Part shown: piece after piece, positions 57,024 to 64,000 of the stretch | Position numbering within the stretch: the stretch's first letter is position 1 | How the letters are laid out: each line of letters begins with the position of its first letter | Assembly (NCBI GenBank): GCA_022457065.1 | Contig: JAJGBQ010000004.1 | Location: 744,001-808,000 of the forward strand | Direction: 5' to 3' | Length of the DNA: 64,000 bases | Source of the DNA: Curvularia sp. ZM96 | Taxonomy: Eukaryota; Ascomycota; Dothideomycetes; Pleosporales; Pleosporaceae | The notes under the pieces: model-generated | What the model saw: the letters and a program-made list of their open reading frames with translations, nothing else | Told to the model about the DNA's origin: nothing | The model's database searches: none | Made by a program: the position numbers and the translations under genes

Positions 57024-59395
57024 ATGGCTGCGGCAACGCCCTCCACCAGCCAAGAAGATGCCGCCAACGACCATGAACTGGAGCAAATGACAGACAGGAA
57101 GCCGCCTTTGCCGGTGGAAGAGGATCTAATGCAGCTGGCACGTCTTGGAGAAATTGGCGCAATTCAGAAGCTCTTCGACAGCGGCAAGTTCGATGCGACA
57201 TATAAAGATGAGCAGGGTATAACGCCTCTCCATGTGGGTAGACTTCCATAGACCTCGCGACTAGTCGGATCTAACAGCTGGATAGTGGGCGGCCATCAAC
57301 AACCACTACGCGCTCTGTCACTTTCTTATCCAAGCCGGCGCGCCCATCAACGCAAAGGGCGGCGATGCGGTCGCAACACCTGTGTTATGGGCCGCTAAGC
57401 GCTGCAACTACTACGTCGTCAACCTTCTCCTCGATCACGGCGCCGATCCGCTCCTCACCGACGACCAAGGTTTCAACCTTTTGCACAGCGCGACCCTCGA
57501 TGGCAACGTCTACCAGCTTGTCCTGCTCCTCCACCAAGACATCCCCGTCGATATACCCGATTCGCAGAGCCACACCCCACTCATGTGGGCAGCATACAAA
57601 GGCTATCCGTCTTGTGTCGACCTGTTTCTGCGGTGGGGCGCAAACGTATATGCGACAGACGACCAAGGCTTCACAGCGTTGCACTGGGCGCTCGTCAAGG
57701 GCAGTCAAGGATCGATCCAGAAACTGCTCGAGTACGGAGCAGACCGGTTCGCCAAGAACAATGATGGGAAGACGCCAGCGGTCACGGCACAGGAAATGAA
57801 TACCACAAGGCAATGGCATCGCGCCCTGTCGGAAGCTGGCTTTGACCGTGATGGGAATCCCAGGCAATTCCCCATCCCCGGTATCAAGGACACTCGGTGG
57901 TTCTTGAACCGCTTCATTTTCTTCTGGCCATCTGTCATCCTATTCTTTGCTTTGTACTTGATCAGCCATTACCCGGCTTTTATTGGCATACCTCTAGCGT
58001 TGATTGTTGCATACGGCATGCAGTGGGGCGCACAGAAGTTGTTGAAGTGGGCCCCGTCAAACATGAGAACCATACATCATACTGTAAGTCAAGCGCGAAA
58101 ACATATCCGGTCCGCTGCTTACCTAGCCAAAGCCTTTCTTGGCTGGCATCTTTGCCGGCACGTTGTTCTGGGTTGGATTTCGTTGGATTACCACGGTCCT
58201 GCCATGTAAGTCGCCTTCTTGCAGTAGGTAATATGTCGCTAATGAGCAAAGGGACAATACGGACAAATTTCTTTCTCAATTTCCTATTCGCGCTATTTTA
58301 CGGTCTCACAGCGTATTTTTACTTGTTCACCATGACTAGCGATCCAGGTTTTGTACCCAAATCAGCAAGCAGAAGCGCCTCCAAGGCTGTCATCGATGAG
58401 CTTATGGAGTTGCGGCAATTCGACGAACACCATTTCTGCGTGAATTGTATGGTTCGTAAGCCTTTGCGTAGCAAGCATTGCAAGCGATGCGAGCGTTGTG
58501 TAGCCAAGAGTGATCAGTGAGTGTTGATGTTACCTTGGAGTAAAGATGGAACTAATAGCAATAGCCACTGCCCATGGGTGAACAATTGTGTCGCGAATAA
58601 CAACCACCGGCACTTTGTACTTTATGTGCTGTCATTAGAGGCTGGTATTGTTTGCTTTATCAGGCTAGTACTGGCTTGTAAGTATATCATTCTATCCGAT
58701 CACAGAATTTGCTAAGGTATGCAGACTTGGAGATCCGCGAAGCACCGAAAACCGTGCCAGAGTGCGTTGTGATTTCGCCAGATCTATGCAAGGTCCTTAA
58801 TAAGGATCCATTTACAATTGTGCTCTCCATTTGGGCAGCGTTCCAGTTAACATGGGTCACAATGCTGCTCTGTGTCCAGCTTCTTCAAATCGCCCGCAAT
58901 CTCACTACTTACGAGAGTATGCGAGGGCATCTGCATAACAACACAACTGCCGATGCTATCAACTCGTTTGTCACGACTGGCGACACCAGTCAATCTGTTT
59001 CCGGCGGAAACGCACCAACAAATGGCTTTGGATCTGGCCAAGACACCGGTGACGTGCCTCGGCGCGCTGAACCTAAAGCCTCCATTTGGGATCAATGGAA
59101 ACGCCTACTTGGAATTGACACTTTTGTAACGATTGCCATCCATGGCAGCCAGAGTCGGCAAACACGTCGACAAAGACAAGGCAATCCCTTTTCACGGGGC
59201 ATCGTTACCAATTGCAAAGATTTCTGGTGCGATGCTAGTCCGATGTTCGGTTCTAAGGAGAGCGGGTATGCCCGCTTAGGCGGCGAGAGAGTGGACTACA
59301 CTAGACTTTACGAAGTTCCCAAGATGCGGTATCAATGCAGTGGCGGAGGAGATGAAGGGAGATATGAGCGTGTGGCTGGAGAGGAAGAAGCATGA
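57024..59395 (+). CDS. AKR1: Ankyrin-repeat DHHC palmitoyltransferase AKR1
   Basis: Golgi S-acyltransferase of the Akr1 type. Exons are 57024-57233, 57286-58083, 58133-58205, 58252-58516, 58565-58677 and 58725-59395, giving 709 residues. Six ankyrin repeats cover about residues 35-255 (ITPLHWAAINNHY, DQGFNLLHSATLDG, HTPLMWAAYKGYP, DQGFTALHWALVKGS). The membrane part begins at FIFFWPSVILFFALYLISHY. The Cys-rich domain reads HFCVNCMVRKPLRSKHCKRC followed by DHHCPWVNNC; the DHHC motif is split by intron 4, since Asp-His sits across 58516 and 58565. The tail is Ser/Gly-rich. The start was set at 57024 (MAAATPSTSQ); an apparent upstream extension begins with a non-ATG codon. Confidence 0.95.
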
Positions 59396-59609
59396 ATAGA
59401 TCTGATGACGAAAGATGTGATGTTAATGACTGTACTATTGTAGAAGAGATACATAGATGTGTATGTGTAACTTGGTTTGGACTTGGCACTTCGGTTACTA
59501 AAAGTGATGCCGACATGGGCGCCTTCAGCCGCACAGGAAGCGAGAGCCGAGGCTACGGGATGCGGCTACGGGTGCAAGTACGGGTGACGGTTGTGTCCGA
59601 AAGTGTAGA

Positions 59610-59760
59610 ATTCTAAAGTACTAGAATTAAGCGCTAAAATAATAATTCTTATCTACTAAAACTAGATATCTCTATAGTTTTATAATGTATAGCTCATATT
59701 AAAGTTATACAAATACTAATATAAACTAAAGTAAATCTAGCTAAAGAGAGTTGACTATTC
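59610..59760. repeat. AT-rich island, possible RIP-mutated repeat remnant
   Basis: Composition switches sharply from the flanking mixed sequence to A+T-dominated sequence without coding potential. Repeat-induced point mutation (C-to-T in duplicated DNA) is established in many Pezizomycotina and leaves this kind of TA-rich remnant. No intact ends or target-site duplications are visible. Confidence 0.4.
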
Positions 59761-60878
59761 GCGAGAGAAGCTACGTCTACTCACGTGACATTAGCTTCTA
59801 ACTTCTTACTTGGTGAGTAACAAGAACACAAACGACGATATCGCCAGAACAACTCACCAGCAACATCCTTCGTGAGAAATATGAGTAATTACTCACACCT
59901 AACTCTCTATTGCTGTACCAGATCTATCTTCTGCAGGTAACCTTGCGATAGCATGACGCTGGAAGCACACGCCATATCCCGAAATACTGTCTCAGATCGA
60001 ACATCGAAAATCAAAAGTGGATTGTTATACTTGTCTTCGAATCCGGGATTGAGGACGTCACAGACCGCAAGATCCCAAATCATCTATTCAATCTGAACAA
60101 GGCCGTCAGTTTACAACGTCATATCGTACGCTAGGGAGCTCAAGTTCATCAGCCCTTTCCTTTCTTGGACCTATCGGGTAAATCTTCCGATTATCTGTGC
60201 AAGACAACTCTCCGTAAATTTAGTCGACCGATCGGAATCGTCGAGCCCGAGATCTCTCAGGAATTGATTGGAGAGTGGCCAGATATCGAGCCGATGCGGC
60301 AGACAATAGAGTTTGTGACGATCCTGGCAGGGAACAAATCTGGTCGATCACTGCGATGCTGCTACTCCACACCTATCCTAAATTGTTGCACAGGCGATCC
60401 GCGGAGTCCACAAGAAGTAAGTTCAGACCGTATCCAGTCCGTAGCGTTGTATACGACCCACTGTGGGGCGATGATCGATTGAAAAGGAAAGAAAGGGTAT
60501 GTAGAGCCGCAATGCTACGCGTGTCGAAGAGAATTGCTATTGGACAAAATGAACGTCATGTACCTGTCACCCTCAAATATTCCCGAGCTATTTCTTGTCG
60601 TGCTTCAATCTATCTTGTGAACTTGTTCTTTTTTTTCTTTTGAATATTGCGTCACAACGGGGGATGGTCTAACCGATCACTCAATTGGATTTCAAGCAAT
60701 CAAACACAGGAATACGGCTTGGTTAGCAACCCACAGCAAACGCTCCCGTCTCCACAGCGGAGATCTCATCGCACATGGAAAGGGATGATTTAATTATGAT
60801 GCTGAGGGAAGTGCTCGTGGACGTGCGGTTGTACAGGGAGTCAGGCTGAAGCTTCTCCACGTATGTGTCGTTGGTAGG

Positions 60879-60886
60879 TATATTTA
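60879..60886 (+). promoter_or_regulatory. TATA-like box upstream of terpene synthase
   Basis: TATATTTA lies about 71 bases before the ATG at 60957. The spacing is plausible for a short 5' UTR, but this is not confirmed. Confidence 0.3.
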
Positions 60887-60956
60887 GATAGGTATTCTTC
60901 AGCAGAATTAGGCATTTTCTGGTCACCTTTATCTTGTTCAAGACGAAACAATCAAC

Positions 60957-63362
60957 ATGTCGATGCAAGTCTCAGACGACGTAACTTCTTACGTTGTCCC
61001 CATCTCCCAGTACGACACACATGGCCTTTGCTTAAACTACACATTAAGACGGCACAAGTACGAGGCAGAGGCCAATGCTGGGTGTCTTGAAGCAAGGTCA
61101 GACTGGATCAAATACATTGGACCTATTGTGCAGTTTGGCGGATGCAACCCCATTAATGGAAACTTTTCGGCTGTCGTCCTTCCGCTTTGCAAGCCGGAGC
61201 GGTTACGATTAATCGCTTACGTGCTCGAGTGTAAGTAGCTCATTGCTTGCTGTGCCCTATCGTGAGATCATGGTTATCGCTTGCTTTGTGTTAGTAGCAA
61301 ACAGCTAACATGGTTGTAGATGCGTTCCTGTACGACAACATGATTGAGCTTGAGCAGCCTGATACAGTACGCTACATTTCATATCATCTGAAGCATCGTT
61401 TTGTATTTACTGACGATGGTAGTCGAGTATCGACCAATGCGAGAAGCACGAGTGGAAGAACACAAATCCAGCGTTAGGAAAGACACAGATCCAAGCCAAG
61501 ATGATGACCCAACTCGCGTCGGTCGACAAAGCATGTACAGAACGAATTAAACGCGTGTGGCAGGAGATGATTAAGACGACTTTGTGCGACAAGGACAAGC
61601 AGTTTTCATCACTGGAGGAGTATGTGGATTTCCGCATCGTTGACACTGGAGCACCGTAAGTACATATCCTTACTAAATTGCTCGTTGAGATGCGTAGTAC
61701 TAATGAGCTCAATGCAGTTTTGTGGAAGCCATGTTACTCTTCGGGATGGGCATGACCCTGAGCGAAGACGAGGACGCACAGCTCGCTTCCATCCGCCAAC
61801 CATGCTACGCAGCTCTTGGTCTAGCCAACGATTATTTCTCTTTTGACCGCGAATACTCCGAATTCAAAGAATCAGGAGAGACAACACTGACGAACTCCGT
61901 TTGGCTTCATATGCAATGGTATCATGTCGACAGCAGCACGGCGAAAGAGATGACCAAGCAGGCGACAAGACGATATGAAGAGCAGTTCCTCGAGAAATGC
62001 TCGGAATATCGGCGTACTAATGCGCCGCTATCCGGGAAGTTGGATAGGTATCTAGACGCGCTGGCCTACCAGGTCAGTGGAAATGTTGTCTGGAGTTTGA
62101 ATTGTCCGCGGTATCATCCGGAGCACAGATACGATCCCAATGCAGGTGTTGAAGATTCATTGACGGTGGAGTCGCTAAAAGCACTGAGTCTCGATTGCGA
62201 CGCTCGATTGGCCATCGAAGACAACGGAGACCGAGACGGCGGTGACTCGAACATATCAGCTCCCAACGGCGGACACTCCAGGCGCAGTTCAGCCGAGACT
62301 TTTACCACGGTTTCTAGCGATGATATTTCATCATTTGATGACAGTGCATCTACCTCATCGTCTACATCCTCGTACTCTACAAGTTCGGAAACCAAGCAGA
62401 CGACCTCCGTTAGTAACACTGGGAATACACATCTAGATGCAAGACACGCCCAGGCTCCCTACGATTACATCACCTCACTCCCTTCAAAAGGCGTACGAGA
62501 TACTTTTATCGACGCGCTGAACATTTGGATCGATGTCCCCGAACCTATTGTGTCGCGTATCAAATCGCTAGGGAGCCGTCTACACGCCGCATCCCTCATG
62601 CTTGACGATATCGAAGACGGGTCAAATCTTCGTCGCGGCCATCCAGCGACACATATCCTATTCGGCGTCGCCCAAACAATCAACTCAGGATGCTTCGAGA
62701 TTCTGCAGGCCGTGACCGAAGCTCAGCAGCTCAGCGCTCTATCCTCTAAGAACACGGAAATCGTGCTTGAGCAACTTGCAGAGCTACATATTGGTCAGAG
62801 CTACGATCTTTATTGGACACATCATGGCATCTGCCCGTCCGAACCGGAGTATCTAGACATGGTGAAGAAGAAAACAGGCGGTTTATTCCAACTATTGGCA
62901 CGCTTACTCCTCGCAAACGGAGCTGCAGCGACCCGGGACAACTCATCACATGTCCAACCAGTCGACGACATCGAGAATCTGGTGTGCCTGATTGGCATAC
63001 AATTCCAGATCCGCGACGATTACCAGAACCTCCAGTCGTCAGAATACAGTGCGCAAAAGGGCTTCTGTGAGGACCTGGACGAGGGAAAGTTCTCGTTCCC
63101 GCTCGTCCACGCTTTGAACTCCTACCCACATGATACGCAACTGCGTGAGCTGCTCCAGCGGAGGCGTGATGTAGGATATCTATCGGATGCAGAGAAGCGG
63201 CTTGTACTGGAGCAGCTGAGACTTGCAGGCAGCATGGAGTATACACAGGGGACGCTGAAGAAGTTGCAGGGAGAGATATATGCGGGTGTTGAGAAGATAG
63301 AGAAAGAAATGGGGAGAGAGAATTGGATACTGAGGGCATTGTTGCAGAGGTTGGAAGTATAG
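60957..63362 (+). CDS. Bifunctional terpene synthase (class I cyclase fused to prenyl diphosphate synthase)
   Basis: Chimeric fungal di- or sesterterpene synthase of the fusicoccadiene/ophiobolin synthase type; it makes a polyprenyl diphosphate and cyclises it. Exons are 60957-61230, 61320-61366, 61423-61655 and 61718-63362, giving 732 residues (PaFS 719). Cyclase domain (about 1-330): Asp-rich motif DNMIE at 97-101, NSE motif NDYFSFDRE at 222-230, RY pair at 316-317. A Ser/Thr-rich linker spans about 355-425. Prenyltransferase domain (about 430-732): first Asp-rich motif DDIED (481-485) followed by GSNLRRGHPATH, and second Asp-rich motif with D618/D619 in IQFQIRDDYQN. Both halves have intact metal-binding motifs. 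Product class (C20 or C25) cannot be read off. No P450 or other tailoring gene is adjacent in the window. Confidence 0.93.
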
Positions 63363-63709
63363 ATAGAGAATGCGTAGAAGTGATGGTACTGCTGTGTATG
63401 TAGAGAGGCCTTGTGTTTAATACCTCGTACTGTTAGCGATTTGTAGTGTCTTTTCTCCATTATGTAGCTCTTATGACCTGCCATAACGATCTTTCTATCT
63501 CTACCCCTACGATCAACGGATTCTGCTCTGAAAGTGATCTGCGCCAACCTTAGGGTAATAGCGTCGTCAACTATGGGCCCACCTTTTCAGCCCCACCATG
63601 ATTCCCAGCAGGGATTCTGCAGCGATCCACTAGCGATCATAAACCTCATGCATGATTCCATGCACACCCTCGAATTGCACTCTGCGTTTTCCAAATTTCA
63701 TTGCCTCCC
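63363..63709. other. Convergent intergenic region
   Basis: About 350 bases between the terpene synthase 3' end and the CRAL-TRIO gene 3' end. No gene seen. Confidence 0.55.
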
Positions 63710-64000
63710 TTAGTTCATCTCCACAAAAGCAACCTCCTGCCTCCTCTCCACCCCATTTTCCGTTCCCACAGCCATAAGACACTGCTTTCCCTCAGTGTCC
63801 CGCACGAACTTCACCGGTCCCTTAGGCAATCGCCTAGCTCCATTCTCAAGCCACGTCAGTGCCGCGCTGAGCGCCTCGTCAAGCACGGGCAATGCGCCAT
63901 GCTCAAATCCAAAGGACCCACCATACCGTGACGGAATGCTGTCATGCTCAATGACCTCGGCCATCTTATCTAGCGCTTCTTCGGCCGAAACGAAGACTAG
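63710..64000 (-). CDS. CRAL-TRIO (Sec14-like) lipid-transfer protein, C-terminal part (truncated)
   Basis: The minus-strand frame is open from the window edge to a stop at 63710-63712, so only about 96 C-terminal residues are visible and the start lies outside. The visible part resembles the end of Sec14-type domains: SAEEALDKMAEVIEHDSIPS followed by RYGGSFGFEHGALPVLDEAL. In Sec14 proteins the IPxxYGG motif sits at the end of the lipid-binding lobe. A C-terminal tail KGPVKFVRDTEGKQC follows. Sec14 proteins move phosphatidylinositol or related lipids. Its gene family does not obviously belong to a terpene cluster. Confidence 0.7.
   Translation of the reverse strand, partial: LVFVSAEEALDKMAEVIEHDSIPSRYGGSFGFEHGALPVLDEALSAALTWLENGARRLPKGPVKFVRDTEGKQCLMAVGTENGVERRQEVAFVEMN

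Larger units (their letters stand above)
59396..60956. other. 1.56 kb spacer with AT-rich island before terpene synthase
   Basis: No gene recognised. 59,610-59,760 is strikingly AT-rich (48 of 60 bases in 59,641-59,700) and TA-step-rich, with repeated ctagat/taaag/tatag-type words. The remainder has ordinary composition and only fragmentary open frames. Interpretation is given in the findings. Confidence 0.6.

Noticed and set aside
1..64000. CRISPR arrays, insertion sequences, prokaryotic operons
   Set aside because: No direct-repeat/spacer pattern, no transposase frame, and spliced eukaryotic genes throughout.

Overview
The window is a gene-dense piece of a filamentous ascomycete nuclear genome (Pezizomycotina; Dothideomycetes/Pleosporales is my best guess from family content and style, not proven). 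The evidence is short spliceosomal introns (about 45-60 nt, GTANGT donors, CTAAC/CTGAC-type branch sites, YAG acceptors), genes on both strands with no operons, and fungal-specific families such as an AKR1 palmitoyltransferase, ROT1, FOX2, a LaeA-like methyltransferase, ORC4 with an AT-hook and a bifunctional terpene synthase. I find 28 protein-coding genes, two of them cut by the window edges. I see no tRNA, rRNA, CRISPR array or intact transposon.

Layout. 0-19 kb is mostly housekeeping: a regulator-like C-terminus, RNA polymerase I subunit RPA12, ER chaperone ROT1, 5-formyl-THF cyclo-ligase, spliceosomal SmE, karyopherin MTR10, an unknown disordered protein, eIF3g, orotate phosphoribosyltransferase, TIM23 and a GH47 mannosidase. 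19-32 kb is metabolic and membrane: an SDR, a GPR1/ATO acetate or ammonium transporter, a divergent triosephosphate-isomerase paralogue, MTHFR, a Gly/Pro-rich secreted protein with a KR-flanked peptide, and a monocarboxylate-type MFS carrier. 32-42 kb holds ORC4, a secreted GDSL esterase and a LaeA-like methyltransferase that lies between two gene-poor stretches (1.6 kb and 3.0 kb). 42-51 kb holds peroxisomal FOX2, HPPK-DHPS, a nitronate monooxygenase and a membrane-anchored T5orf172/GIY-YIG-like protein. 52-64 kb holds an ABCC transporter, AKR1, a 1.6 kb spacer with an AT-rich island, a chimeric terpene cyclase/prenyltransferase, and the end of a CRAL-TRIO protein.

How they connect. Three one-carbon genes (cyclo-ligase, MTHFR, HPPK-DHPS) lie within about 43 kb but are not adjacent. 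Several pairs are divergent with short shared promoters (ROT1/cyclo-ligase, SmE/MTR10, URA5/TIM23, MFS/ORC4, HPPK-DHPS/nitronate monooxygenase). The most distinctive gene is the bifunctional terpene synthase at 60,957-63,362. It carries complete cyclase and prenyltransferase motifs and sits next to an AT-rich, possibly RIP-mutated patch, with no tailoring oxidase inside the window.

Exon boundaries were assigned by hand from splice consensus, phase and family similarity. They are predictions.
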